From Lewinellaceae bacterium (lineage in GTDB: Bacteria; Bacteroidota; Bacteroidia; Chitinophagales; Saprospiraceae), in contig JADJRC010000015.1 in NCBI GenBank assembly GCA_016712415.1, positions 124,001-188,000 of the forward strand: 64,000 bases of DNA, given 5' to 3'. The notes beneath the pieces were generated by a model. The model worked only from the letters and a program-made list of their open reading frames with translations. It searched no databases and was not told the DNA's origin. Shown piece after piece: positions 29,293 to 39,101 of this stretch. The stretch's first letter is position 1. Each line of letters begins with the position of its first letter. The translations under genes and the position numbers were made by a program.

Positions 29293-30975
29293 TTATACCC
29301 CGTCAAAACTGCTGCGCACATTCCTTATACAAGTCTCCACATCCTGCTCCAGGGAGGCCGATTCGTGCAGTTCAGCCTGGGCCAGTTCGACCCCGACTTC
29401 TGCATTAAAGCCGGTGATAAACACCCGGACCCCCTGCGTGTGAAATTTTTTGACCACCCCTGCCAGCCGGTACAGGCCCGTCGCGTCGATGATCGGCACC
29501 TTCCGCAGGTTGAACACGATGGCGCGGGGCTTTTGACGCGTCTCGTTCAACACGTTCTGGAACACGCGGGAAGCGCCGAAAAACAAGGGCCCCGACACCT
29601 CGAACAACATCACGCCCCTGGGCAATACGGCAAATTCTTTTTCAAAAAGCCGCTCGTCGCCGGATTCGCTGCTTTCCAGCACATTGATGTGCGTGATCTC
29701 CGTCATACGCCGGATGAACAGGAAGGCCGACAGCACCACACCGATCTCGATGGCCACGATCAGGTCGAAAATAACGGTCAGGAAAAAGACCACGAGCAGC
29801 ACGAGCCGGTCGTAATAGTTGCCCCGGTACACCGAGCGGAAGGTGCTCCACTCGCCCATGTTCCAGGCAACCACCACGAGTATGCCGGCCAGGCAGGAGA
29901 GCGGGATGAGTTTGGCCCAGGGCGCGGCAATCAGCATGATGCCCAGCAACACCACCGCGTGCGTGATGCCTGCAATAGGCGTGCGGCCGCCGTTTTTTAC
30001 ATTGGTTGCTGTGCGCGCGATGGCGCCTGTGGCCGGTATGCCGCCAAAGATGGACGACACCACGTTGGCTGCGCCCTGCGCGACCAGTTCGATGTTGGAG
30101 CGGTGCCGCCCGCCGGTCATGCCGTCGGCCACCACGGCGGAAAGCAACGACTCGATACCGCCCAGCAGCGCTATGGCGAAGGCGGGTGAGAGCAGCGATT
30201 TGATCGCCTGGAAGTCGAGGGTGTAAAAAGCCGGAGCGGGGATCGTACGGGGTATTTCGCCGAATTTCGATTCAATGGTTTCTACCGGTAAATGCAGGAG
30301 TTGCACCGCTGCAGTCGCCGCCACGATGGCTACCAGCGAACCGGGAATCTTGCCCGTGATCCGGGAAAAATACAGGACGATGAGCACTGTGGCCACGCCG
30401 ATGCCGAAGGAAATGGGGTTCAGGGTCTGAAAATGCCGGAAGTAAACCTCCCATTTTTCCAGGAAAGGCGAGGGTACCGAGGCGATGGACAGCCCGAAAA
30501 AATCGCGGATTTGCGAACTGAAAATAATGACCGCAATACCGCTGGTAAATCCCACGATGAGCGGATGTGGGATGTATTTAAGCAGAGTGCCGAAGCGCAG
30601 CAGTCCCATACCCATGAGCATAAACCCGGCAATAAAGGTGGCGAAGGTCAGCCCTTCAATGCCGTATTGCTGCACAATCCCGTACACGATGATAATGAAC
30701 GCGCCCGTCGGTCCGCCGATCTGTACCCGGCTGCCGCCGAAGGTCGATATGATGAAACCGGCAAAAATGGCGGTGATCAGACCCTTTTCCGGCGATACCC
30801 CGCTGGCGATGGCAAATGCGATCGCCAGCGGAAGGGCCACAATGCCAACCGTGACGCCGGCCAGCACGTCGCGCCGTACCTGTTGAATACTGATGCCCTC
30901 TCTGAGCAGGGTAAATAGTTTTGGGGTAAATTCTTCAGGGTTCCAATCGGAGACCCATGATTTGAGGCGTTGCAT
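29293..30975 (-). CDS. SulP family inorganic anion transporter with STAS domain
   Basis: 560 residues. Ten or more membrane helices carry SulP/SLC26 signatures: DVLAGVTVGIVALPLAIAFA, GPTGAFIIIV, LVGFTSGIAVII, GGIPATGAIARTATN. A cytoplasmic C-terminal STAS domain (from about residue 445: LPRGVMLFEVSGPLFFGA ... PIIDATGLYRLA) is complete. Substrates in the family are sulfate, bicarbonate or other anions and cannot be told from sequence. It stands alone, with no carbonic anhydrase or sulfate-assimilation gene beside it. Its stop converges on DUF2071 within 25 bases. Confidence 0.93.
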   Translation of the reverse strand: MQRLKSWVSDWNPEEFTPKLFTLLREGISIQQVRRDVLAGVTVGIVALPLAIAFAIASGVSPEKGLITAIFAGFIISTFGGSRVQIGGPTGAFIIIVYGIVQQYGIEGLTFATFIAGFMLMGMGLLRFGTLLKYIPHPLIVGFTSGIAVIIFSSQIRDFFGLSIASVPSPFLEKWEVYFRHFQTLNPISFGIGVATVLIVLYFSRITGKIPGSLVAIVAATAAVQLLHLPVETIESKFGEIPRTIPAPAFYTLDFQAIKSLLSPAFAIALLGGIESLLSAVVADGMTGGRHRSNIELVAQGAANVVSSIFGGIPATGAIARTATNVKNGGRTPIAGITHAVVLLGIMLIAAPWAKLIPLSCLAGILVVVAWNMGEWSTFRSVYRGNYYDRLVLLVVFFLTVIFDLIVAIEIGVVLSAFLFIRRMTEITHINVLESSESGDERLFEKEFAVLPRGVMLFEVSGPLFFGASRVFQNVLNETRQKPRAIVFNLRKVPIIDATGLYRLAGVVKKFHTQGVRVFITGFNAEVGVELAQAELHESASLEQDVETCIRNVRSSFDGV

Positions 30976-31064
30976 ATGCGAAGGGATAAGGCCTTGTTTT
31001 ACAGGGCGTATCTACGTCGCTAATAATGAAAAAAAGGCGCTGTTATTGTGGCGTAGTGGAAAAA

Positions 31065-31998
31065 TCAATCCGCAGACTGTAACGCACCCTGTAGCGATTC
31101 GGGTACCGGCTGTCGTCCCCGCCACCAACCAGCCAGTCCGATGCCCGTGACCAGGTCCCAGATACCCCACCATGCTGCGACGAGCGCCATTCCGCCCAAC
31201 CCGTTAAAAAACTGGAAGATCAGCAACAGGCCAAGCGCTGTGTTGTACCCCCGCCTCAAAAGCGAGTGTGCGGCGGTCCTGTTGCGGAAGTTTGAAGACG
31301 CTCCCTAAAACATAGCCGGTGCTGAGCGCTACAACGTTGTGTACGGCCACTATTCCGAACACCATTCCGAGGTAATTGAACACATTTTCCCTGTTGCCCA
31401 CAAGGGCTAAAATCAGAATGGTAAAAAATATCAGCAGTGAAAGCCGTTGTACCCAGGGGCGTATACGGGCGACGAAAGTCGGGAAACGCATATTCAGAAA
31501 CATACCCAGCAGCAGCGGCGCTACGATCAGCCGGATGATAATTCCGGCCATGTCGGAAAAACTGAGTTCAAAGGATTTGCGCAATGTCTCCGATTCCGGA
31601 ACGTATTTCGACCAGAACAAAAAACCCGCAGGCGTCACCACGGTGGCCGACAAAATGATGACGGCGTTGAGCGTCACGGACAGGGCCACATTGGCCTTTG
31701 CAAAATGCACCAGGAAATTCGTCATGTTTCCCGAAGGGCACATGCTCACCAGGATCATGCCCAGCGCCATGCTTACCGGCGGCTGGAACAGGTAAATTAT
31801 TCCCAGCGTGAACACGGGAAAAACCAGGTACTGTGCGAGTAGGCCCACGCCGACTGATTTGGGGAAATCGACGACTTTTTTAAAATCTCCCGGCAGTACA
31901 TCCAGCGCCACACTGAACATCAAAAAGGCCATCGCCATGTTCAGGATGAACATCTGGTCGGGGTTAAAATTGATCCGGAGTGTATCGACAGGGTCCAT
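31065..31998 (-). CDS. Bile acid:sodium symporter family transporter (frame interrupted)
   Basis: 310 residues after correction, about nine membrane helices. Family features: MALGMILVSMCPSGNMTNFLVHFAKANVALSVTLN holds the conserved S-P-G-G/N crossover region, and the C-terminal half EAGYNTALGLLLIFQFFNGLGGMALVAAWWGIW matches the second crossover. The first frame ends HSAWPVADLPVF; removing one base of the C5 run at 31248-31252 joins it to the second frame as LAFEAGYNTALGL. It would import organic anions with Na+; substrate unknown. One added or lost base in a homopolymer is most simply a sequence error. Confidence 0.83.
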
Positions 31999-32093
31999 CT
32001 TGGTTGGGACTTTAGGGTTTAGTGTTTTACAAGATTTTGATTTTGAGGTGTTTCAATGAGCGACGTTTTTTTCGTGCCAACCGGAGGTTGGCG

Positions 32094-33266
32094 TTACTTT
32101 CCACCGTCGTAATAAATCCGGTAGATAGCGTCAGCATAATCATCGGAGACGAGCAGGGAGCCGTCGGGCAGTTGCTCCACATCGACCGGGCGGCCCCAGA
32201 CGGCCTCGCCTTCTTCGAGCCAGCCGGTAGCAAAGGCTTCTTTGCCGAGGCTGTTGCCGGCGGCGTCCAGTTTGACCAGACTGAGTTGGTAACCGATCTT
32301 TTTAGCGCGGTTCCAGGAGCCGTGTTCAGCGATGAGCAGTTGATTTTGGTATGCTTTCGGGAACATTTTTCCGGTATAGAATTCAAGTCCCAGGGGCGCC
32401 ACGTGCGGCCCCATTTTCTGAGCGGGTGGCGTGAAATCGGAGCAGGGGCGTTTGTCGCCGAACTTGGGGTCCTGCACATCGCCCTGGTGGCAATAGGGAT
32501 AGCCGAAGTGCATGCCGTCTTTCGGGGCGCGGTTAAGTTCGCAGGAAGGCAGGTCGTCGCCCAGCCAGTCGCGGCCGTTGTCGGTAAACCAGAGTTCTTT
32601 ATTGACCGGGTGCCAGGTAAAACCCACTGAATTGCGGATGCCGTGCTGTACAACCTCCGGTTGGGTGGGGTTGTCCACATCAATCCGGGTAATAGAGCAA
32701 TAGATCGGGTTTTCGGGTTCGCAGATGTTGCAGGGCGCGCCCACGGGTACGTAGAGCTTGCCGTCGGGACCGAAAGCGATGTATTTCCAGCCGTGGTGTT
32801 CGTCGGTGGGGTATTTGTCGTACACCGTGACGGGGATGGGCGGGTTGGCCAATTGGTTTTCGATATTGTCGAAACGCAGGATGCGGCTGATTTCGGCCAC
32901 ATAAAGGCTGCCGTTGCGGAATGCCACGCCGTTGGGCATGTTCAGCCCTGTGGCAAGGGTATAGGTTTGATCGGCCACATGGTCGCCGTCGGTGTCGCGC
33001 AATGCATACACGCTACCGAGGTCGCGGGTACCGACGAACAGCGTGCCGCCGGGGCTGAGGCAGAGCGACCGGGCGTTTTTCACGCCTTCGGCAAATACGC
33101 CGATCTTGAAGCCGGGGGGCAGTTTGATCTTGTTGATCGGCAACTCCCCGGTGTAGGAAGCGTCTGAACCGGGGGCCACCAGTGACGTAGAGGATTTATC
33201 CGCAGCAGAGGGTGCGGAAGCCGTACAGGCAAAAAACAGAATGGAGAAGGACAGGAGCCAGCGCAT
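32094..33266 (-). CDS. PQQ-dependent sugar dehydrogenase-like lipoprotein (sorbosone dehydrogenase family)
   Basis: 390 residues from the ATG at 33266, which starts the lipoprotein signal MRWLLSFSILFFAC with Cys14. The rest is a six-bladed beta-propeller: GVKNARSLCLSPGGTLFVGTR, DTDGDHVADQTY, GLNMPNGVAFRNGSLYVAE, DEHHGWKYIAFGPDGKLYVPVGAPCN, GIRNSVGFTWHP, WFTDNGRD. This pattern is that of soluble PQQ glucose/sorbosone dehydrogenases, with a His in the propeller centre and calcium-loop residues. Whether PQQ is made by this organism is unknown; no pqq genes are in the window. Envelope-located oxidation of a sugar or other carbonyl is the likely role. Confidence 0.87.
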   Translation of the reverse strand: MRWLLSFSILFFACTASAPSAADKSSTSLVAPGSDASYTGELPINKIKLPPGFKIGVFAEGVKNARSLCLSPGGTLFVGTRDLGSVYALRDTDGDHVADQTYTLATGLNMPNGVAFRNGSLYVAEISRILRFDNIENQLANPPIPVTVYDKYPTDEHHGWKYIAFGPDGKLYVPVGAPCNICEPENPIYCSITRIDVDNPTQPEVVQHGIRNSVGFTWHPVNKELWFTDNGRDWLGDDLPSCELNRAPKDGMHFGYPYCHQGDVQDPKFGDKRPCSDFTPPAQKMGPHVAPLGLEFYTGKMFPKAYQNQLLIAEHGSWNRAKKIGYQLSLVKLDAAGNSLGKEAFATGWLEEGEAVWGRPVDVEQLPDGSLLVSDDYADAIYRIYYDGGK

Positions 33267-33340
33267 GGTTTTTTGCGGAAAAATAGGGTATTGCACCTGA
33301 ATCCGTGTGCAATACCCTTATATTCTTAGTTTTTCAGAGA

Positions 33341-33906
33341 TTACGGTTCCTGAATTCTCAAATTAAACTTGCCCTCCGTCAAGAAGATGCTATCCGGGAC
33401 ACCCGGGAAAGAAATACTTGACGGATCTTTCCCAAGAAACATCTGGAACCGGCCTTGAACTGTATGCTTAATGCTGTCATACTCTAATATCTCCACGAAA
33501 TGATCCGTTCTTGTGGTATCAATGTAATAATCGCCAACGGGCTGGTCGAATTCGTAAGTAGCAACAAACAGTGCTTCCGGTATGGAATTGTTGAAAGTGA
33601 AATAATTGAAATATTCAATACCGTAAATGCCTTTTTGCAAGGTATATCATGCAAAAAGAAAGATTCTCTAACCAAATTACTATACAAAATTTCGGCGCGT
33701 AGTTGAAATCTACTTGGATTGCTATGAAACCAGGCATTAAACGGCACTTCCCATTCCTCACTGTTCTTTAGCACAAAACTTTTACCGAGTTCAATAACAG
33801 GAGGGTTTACCGTGATATCAGGCGGTGATGGCGGCAAAGGATTTTTTTCGCAATTTGAAAATCCGGCCAGGGTAAATATTGCTACAACAAAAAATATGTT
33901 TTTCAT
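33341..33906 (-). CDS. Hypothetical lipoprotein following the metzincin gene (frame interrupted)
   Basis: 188 residues after correction, family not recognised. MKNIFFVVAIFTLAGFSNC is a lipoprotein signal with Cys19, followed by a Pro-rich stretch and beta-rich sequence. The first frame derails after LHDIPCKK; one added base at the T5 run 33632-33636 continues it as CKKGIYGIEYFNYFTF. The C-terminal half has short alternating beta segments (EALFVATYEFDQPVGDYYI...). The ATG is six bases after the stop of the metalloprotease gene, so both are surely one transcript and the lipoprotein may partner the protease or protect the cell from it; that last point is inference. Confidence 0.7.
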
Positions 33907-33912
33907 GAGGGA

Positions 33913-35879
33913 TCATTTTTGAAGGATGATGAAAATAAAGTTCTTTAACTGGCCTGAAGCCGTTTTTACATGGAGGAGATAAGCGCCTGCATCGAAATGT
34001 TCCACGTTTAGATTTAAATTGCCGTCAACAGTTATGAATCTGGAATTCGCAGATAAAACCCTGCCGTAAACGTCCGAGATCATGTAATTGACGTACAAAT
34101 TTTTCCATGTATCAAATTCGATATTGATTGTGCCATCTGTTATTGGATTGGGAAATATTTTGTCATTTCCACCAGCCGGTAAATTTGTCACGGTACTACG
34201 TTCCTCCTGTTCAGAGCAACAAGATTCTGTGCCTATAACGACTTTGCGAACCCTGCTTACCGTTATCCCGTCTGAAGAAGTGACGATACATTTCAGCCAG
34301 AAAACGGGGCAGGCAGGGTAGGAAGAAAGCGTTATTTCATCTCCCTGTCCCAGGTAGTCTGATTGGTCGTTTTCTCCGAATATGCCGGTCGTATTCCAAT
34401 ACCATTTTGTGTTGAATGGCGGTTGACCCGGGATGCCCGATTCAGAAGGTACGATATGAGCGGAGAATGTTTTTGAAACCAGGCAGGGGGTGCTATAATC
34501 GTACAGAATCAGCAACGCGAGTTCACGTGTCGGGAAAAAATTCGCAACGGTGCAGGCTTCATTGCGAATAAACCGGGCATTGTCAGCAATATAGCCGTCA
34601 TCCCTTCCTGTCGGTTCGCTATTGTAATACACGTTTGGGTTGGAGTAATGCAGAATGCGTTCGTCAGTCAAAAACTTGACGTAATAAATTCCTGTTCCAT
34701 CATCAATGGGGTAATAGATGTCAATCAGTGTGGGTATCCCCACCAAAGTCGACCAGGAACCACTTACATCGTAGAATTGATCGTAAACAAGAGGCAGCGG
34801 AGTGGGTATCCAACGTTTTGCGTGAGCACAAACTTCCTCGTTGTCATTCCCAGTGTCCACAGGCCAGTTGTGACGGCATCCGAACAGGTGGCCAAGTTCG
34901 TGGGCAAAAGTAAACTGGGATATGAAATACGGCACTTCCACGATAGCAAAAGCGCTGGCACTGGAAGGTCCGAAACCGGTCACTGCTCCTGCAACACCAT
35001 AATCCTGATTGGTAAGTAAAACGTCCATATCCGCCTTATGCTGCTGTCGATCTGAAGCAAGAATATCATCTACGATACTCCGATCCAAGTCAATATTGGG
35101 TGGGTCATCAGACAAAGTAATATCCAAACGCTCTATCCATTCCACCCTGATTTCCTTGTTGGGTATGTCGCTGTTATAAAATGCCAGATTAACCAAGGCT
35201 TCGCCGGTTTTAGCGTACGCCTCTATGCTTCCGTAATTGTCCAATATCCATGTTTTTGCCTCCGCTGTGATAACCAACAATACCGATACGAGCGCCGGAC
35301 AGGTGTTATAGGGGTTATTTCCAGTAGGGTAAATACACTTAAATGGTCCCGTCGAATCTGGCGGCGGCAGGCTTTCGGCAGGCATTCCACAATTTTTTAT
35401 CGCATTGTTATTGCGTTTTACCAGAAATTGATAGTTGGTATCGACGGGCATAAATTCGTAAAACCCTCCCTGCACCTGGATAAAACCGGCTGTAAGACCA
35501 TTATGATAGAGTATGGAGAGGTACCCTGGTGTATTCAATAATTTGCCCGACCACTGAAAACCGGACGTGGAATCATCCGTGATGAGAGAAGCTTCTGCTG
35601 ATAAAGTATCTGAGATGCCGGGAAGGATAAAGTTGATTGTATCGTTCGGCTGGTTTGCCCGAATATCGGCAATCGAAACAATTTTCACGCTTTTACTGAT
35701 AGAAGAGTCCTTCAATGCAATGAAACGGGCATTTTGATCGGTCGTTAATTGTACTTGTGTGGTCTGGTATTCCACGATAAATGAGCTTTGCGAATGCAAA
35801 GAGTCAAAAGGAAGCAGAAAAAGGGAAAGAAAGATCGAATAAATGATCCCTAACGGGGGGGGGGGGCGAAAAATGTCAT
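33913..35879 (-). CDS. T9SS-secreted metzincin metalloprotease with poly-C tract after the start codon
   Basis: About 655 residues once the frame is restored. The catalytic domain contains FAHELGHLFGCRHNW, the HExxHxxGxxH zinc motif of metzincins such as reprolysins/adamalysins, 300-310 residues from the first in-frame TTG. The C-terminus (KIFPNPITDGTINIEF ... FDAGAYLLHVKTASGQ) is a T9SS type A domain. As written the frame opens only at a TTG (35799) without signal peptide. Upstream, ATG at 35879 reads Met-Thr-Phe-Phe-Ala-Pro-Pro... through a C12 run; with 13 (or 10) C it continues into LGIIYSIFLSLFLLPF, a proper signal peptide, and the protease. With 12 it stops at once. A -7 box lies 32 bases upstream. 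I take the ATG as the real start. Confidence 0.78.
35855..35866. repeat. G12 tract (C12 on coding strand) within the metzincin signal-peptide region
   Basis: Twelve consecutive G on the + strand lie 14 bases inside the ATG at 35879 of the reverse-strand metzincin gene. Runs of 10 or 13 keep the gene in frame; the observed 12 puts it out of frame. It is the longest mononucleotide run in the window and a candidate slipped-strand switch. Confidence 0.9.
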
Positions 35880-35910
35880 GATTTGCGTGTTTTTAGTGTT
35901 ATGCGATTAG

Positions 35911-35918
35911 CAAATATA
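35911..35918 (-). promoter_or_regulatory. -7 promoter box of the metzincin operon
   Basis: Reverse-strand TATATTTG matches TAnnTTTG and lies 32 bases before the ATG at 35879, giving a leader of roughly 25 bases. It supports translation starting at that ATG. No clear -33 element was found. Confidence 0.5.
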
Positions 35919-36003
35919 ATGTGTTTTTTGAGATTTTAGATAGAGCACGCAGGGGCATTTTGGCATTATCAGCAATTCGATATTATGCTGTAAATATTAA
36001 GCG

Positions 36004-37128
36004 CTATTCATTTTTGGGTTTTAGAAGTACCGTTGTTACCGGCGCTTTCGGAATCGTTTTCCCAATCTCGTTGGGCAGCACCACCTCCAACTCCCGGATC
36101 GCTTTCCCGTTCGACCACTGCCCCAGCCAGCGCTGTTCGGGTGTGTTGCCGAAGGCCACTTCACGATAGCAGCCGTTACGGGTCGATTCCATCAGCGCGT
36201 CGGCGAATTTCCAGTAGCAGTTGAAATCCACCTCGTTGAGCCGGGAGGTCATCAGCACGCGTTTGGCGGTGTAATTGCGCACACCGATGTCAAAATCAAG
36301 GTCGTAGCAGTACGGCTCTGAGTGCGAGGCGCCGATATAACGGTGGCCGTCGGAACTGCGGCGCTGAATGACCAGGTTGCGGTCGGGTGTATTGACGGCA
36401 GTTTCAAATACCAGGCGGCCGAACTCCTGGCCCACCACATAATCTTCAGCGCCGACGACGATCACCATTTGCAGGTCGGCGGGCAGGCCCGAATAATCGG
36501 ACAGGCGGGCGCCTTTGAGCGGACCGGAACCCGGCTCGCAAAGCAGGAGCGAGGCCGGTTTCGGGATGCCGTATTGTTGCCAGTTAACGGCAAGGTTGGC
36601 GTTTATGACGCCGCCATAAGAATGCCCGATGTAGGCAATTTTTTCGGTTTTCGGTTTTACACGCCCTTCCTTGTGCAGTTCTTTCAGCGCCCGGCGTATG
36701 CCGGTGGCGGCATTTTCGGGGAAGGCATCGGCCCGCGGCCACATCAGGTTTTTCTGGTAGCGCGGGTATATGACGATGTTACCTTTGGCGACGAGGTGTT
36801 TGATCCATTTGCCATAGGCCATCGGGTTATAGGCGCCGTAGCCATGCATGAACACCACCACTTCGGCAGAGTCGGGCTTGGGATCGGCAGGCTCAAACAA
36901 CCAGTAGCCGTCGGCAGTAGTGGCGGCGTCGAAAAAGGCGACCGATTCATGGAAGTATTCTGCGCCGCCGGGACCGGTCAGCGGCTGGCCGGGGTATGGC
37001 GTGCCCTGTGCCGCGACAAACAGGCCCCTCAACAATAGCGGGGAGACGGGAAAAATGGTGCGCAGCACCTTGCCCAGCCGGTCGTATAAAGCCTGCGACG
37101 GGGGAATGCTTGTAACTTGTGAAGACAT
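36004..37128 (-). CDS. Alpha/beta hydrolase (BAAT/dienelactone-hydrolase-like)
   Basis: 374 residues, no signal peptide. The hydrolase fold is shown by VVVFMHGYGAYNP (oxyanion side), the nucleophile elbow YIGHSYGG with the probable catalytic Ser, and later GAEDYVVG (acid region) and ASHSEPYC (His region). The length is larger than simple lipases because of an N-terminal extension with the block GPGGAEYFHESVAFF and a C-terminal domain. Substrate unknown; cutinase-like or acyl-ester hydrolysis is possible. The single gene is divergent from the VanX-like gene, with 133 bases between. Confidence 0.83.
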   Translation of the reverse strand: MSSQVTSIPPSQALYDRLGKVLRTIFPVSPLLLRGLFVAAQGTPYPGQPLTGPGGAEYFHESVAFFDAATTADGYWLFEPADPKPDSAEVVVFMHGYGAYNPMAYGKWIKHLVAKGNIVIYPRYQKNLMWPRADAFPENAATGIRRALKELHKEGRVKPKTEKIAYIGHSYGGVINANLAVNWQQYGIPKPASLLLCEPGSGPLKGARLSDYSGLPADLQMVIVVGAEDYVVGQEFGRLVFETAVNTPDRNLVIQRRSSDGHRYIGASHSEPYCYDLDFDIGVRNYTAKRVLMTSRLNEVDFNCYWKFADALMESTRNGCYREVAFGNTPEQRWLGQWSNGKAIRELEVVLPNEIGKTIPKAPVTTVLLKPKNE

Positions 37129-37261
37129 ATTACCGGATAACTAAAACACAAGTTCATACAACGCATGAAAAGGCGGTTTCGTTTATTCCGTTTCTACGGA
37201 ACGGCCTATTTTCGTCGACCAAATTCGTCGCTTGCCGACTTCACGATCAAATATCGCATCC

Positions 37262-38077
37262 ATGAAACAACTGCTCCTTTTGCTGTTTGTGTCCTTATTC
37301 TGGCTTCCCGCCTGTGTCAACAACAACTCTGCGCCCGCTTCCGCAGATGAAGTCGAGGCAGCCCCGCCCGCAACGGCGGATTCTGTGGCGGGAACCGAGC
37401 CCGGCGATGATGACCTTCCGCCCGAACAGGCAGAATCGGCAGACCTTGAAGCGATTAATCCATCTGCCGGCAGTCAGGCGCCCATGATGCCTGCTATGCG
37501 CGCGCCTGCGCCGCCCGCCCCCGGCCAGGGCAGGAATGCTGATTTTCTGGATATCGCGACACTCGATCCGGGTATCCGGCTTGATATCCGGTACGCAACG
37601 GACAACAATTTCACCCAATCGAAAATATACGATTGCCCGGCGTGCCTGCTGCGCCCCGAAGCGGCCAGGGCGATAGTCAGGGCACAGCAATTGCTTCAAA
37701 GAAAAGGCATGGCCTTAAAAATGTTCGATTGTTATCGCCCGAGGCCGTACCAGCAGCGCCTGTGGAACAAAGTACCCAATCCCGACTATGTGACGCCGCC
37801 CTCCAAGGGGTCCATGCACTCGCGCGGTGTGGCGGTCGACCTCACCATCGTCGACAAATCGGGCAACGAACTCGACATGGGCACGCCCTACGATTTCTTT
37901 GGTCCGGAAGCGCATACCGACAACATGCAGCTGCCGGCCAGGGTGCTGGCCAACCGTCGGCTGCTCCGCGAAACGATGGAGGCTGTCGGTTTCCAGGGTA
38001 TTCGCACCGAATGGTGGCATTTTTCTTTCCGGGGAAAAAACTATCCGCTGTCCGATTACGTATGGTCTTGTGAGTAA
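37262..38077 (+). CDS. M15 family D-Ala-D-Ala dipeptidase-like lipoprotein (VanX/DdpX type)
   Basis: 271 residues from the ATG at 37262 (MKQLLLLLFVSLFWLPAC, lipidated Cys18). After an Ala/Pro/acidic spacer of about 75 residues, the VanX-type zinc dipeptidase domain has FLDIATLDPGIRLDIRYATDNNF, FDCYRPRPYQ, the zinc motif SMHSRGVAVD and the catalytic EWWHF. All key residues are visible. VanX enzymes hydrolyse D-alanyl-D-alanine; environmental lipoprotein members probably recycle cell-wall dipeptides rather than give vancomycin resistance. No vanH/vanA/ddl gene is beside it. Confidence 0.92.
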   Translation: MKQLLLLLFVSLFWLPACVNNNSAPASADEVEAAPPATADSVAGTEPGDDDLPPEQAESADLEAINPSAGSQAPMMPAMRAPAPPAPGQGRNADFLDIATLDPGIRLDIRYATDNNFTQSKIYDCPACLLRPEAARAIVRAQQLLQRKGMALKMFDCYRPRPYQQRLWNKVPNPDYVTPPSKGSMHSRGVAVDLTIVDKSGNELDMGTPYDFFGPEAHTDNMQLPARVLANRRLLRETMEAVGFQGIRTEWWHFSFRGKNYPLSDYVWSCE

Positions 38078-38146
38078 ACCGTAAATCCGTTTGCGTCGCT
38101 CCGTATGCCGCGGAAATGAATTTCCACGATACATAAACCGACTGCC

Positions 38147-39073
38147 ATGAAAGAAAACAACGAAGCAGAAGCACTCAACTTCGCAGCACCGCTGCCCCCC
38201 TGGGAACAAAAGGCTGCGGCCGCGATTCGTTCGCGCAGGCGTTTTGCCATCCGCGATTACATCGAGACCCTCGATCCCGTGGCCGACTGCCAGGAAATCG
38301 CTTACCTGTTCACCTGCCGGGAATTTCCCTGGGACACGACGCGTTCGCTGGAATTTGCCCTGTTCCGCGTGTTCGGCATTGCAAAGGGTACACCCCTGCT
38401 CGTGCAGACAGGCGAGTTTGTGCAGCGCACCCAAAAGCGTTACGACGATACGGTACTTATCCTTTCCGAAATCCTTGAAAACGGCTATGACAGCCCGCGG
38501 GGCAGTGCCGCATTGGTTCGCATGAACAAGCAGCACGGTCGATTTCAAATACCCAACGACGAATATCTGTACACACTCTCCACCTTTATTTATGAACCGG
38601 CCCGCTGGATCGACCGTTATGGCTGGCGAAAGGTGACCCGCACGGAAAAACTCGCCAGTTACCATTTTTGGTGCGAGATCGGACGGCGTATGGGCATCAG
38701 GGATATACCCGAAACTTACGAGGCATTTGAGCAATTTAACCGGGTGTTTGAACGGGAGCATTTTCGGTATTCGCCTGACAATGAGGTCATTGCCGTGGCA
38801 ACGCGCAACCTGATGCTTTCCTGGGTACTGCCCCGGTTTTTGTGGAGAACGGGAGCGCCGTTCGTGCACGCGCTCATCGACGACGCCCTGCTTGTTGCTG
38901 TGGGTATGAAGCCGGCGCCGGTGTGGCTGCAACGCATGGTGCGCTGGTCGGTACGCCTCCGGGGTGTATTTTTTGGGCTGCTTCCGCCGCGCCGAAAACC
39001 CCGGTTGCTCACGCGCATCGCCACGCCAACATATCCAAAGGGATATCAAATATCCGATCTGGGCGCCCGTTAA
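38147..39073 (+). CDS. DUF2236 / MpaB-like oxygenase family protein
   Basis: 308 residues. DUF2236 proteins are heme-binding oxygenase-like proteins, related to the latex-clearing protein and MpaB. The family pattern is visible in YIETLDPVADCQEIAYLFTCREFPWDTTRSLEFALFRVFG (start), DDTVLILSEILENGYDSPRGSAALVRMN with HGRFQIPNDEYLYTLSTFIYEPARWIDRYGWR, where the conserved His and Arg sit. No signal peptide. It follows the VanX-like gene by 69 bases on the same strand. Actual substrate unknown. Confidence 0.87.
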   Translation: MKENNEAEALNFAAPLPPWEQKAAAAIRSRRRFAIRDYIETLDPVADCQEIAYLFTCREFPWDTTRSLEFALFRVFGIAKGTPLLVQTGEFVQRTQKRYDDTVLILSEILENGYDSPRGSAALVRMNKQHGRFQIPNDEYLYTLSTFIYEPARWIDRYGWRKVTRTEKLASYHFWCEIGRRMGIRDIPETYEAFEQFNRVFEREHFRYSPDNEVIAVATRNLMLSWVLPRFLWRTGAPFVHALIDDALLVAVGMKPAPVWLQRMVRWSVRLRGVFFGLLPPRRKPRLLTRIATPTYPKGYQISDLGAR

Positions 39074-39101
39074 AGGCTCCTTTCAGACCCTTTGAATGTG
39101 T

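Noticed and set aside
37262..38077. Vancomycin-resistance gene
   Set aside because: The VanX-type dipeptidase is a lipoprotein without vanH, a VanA-type ligase or vanRS beside it; cell-wall recycling is the simpler reading.
37715..39049. 444-residue reverse-strand open frame over the VanX and DUF2236 genes
   Set aside because: Both + strand genes have complete conserved motifs; the reverse frame has biased shadow composition and spans two unrelated genes.
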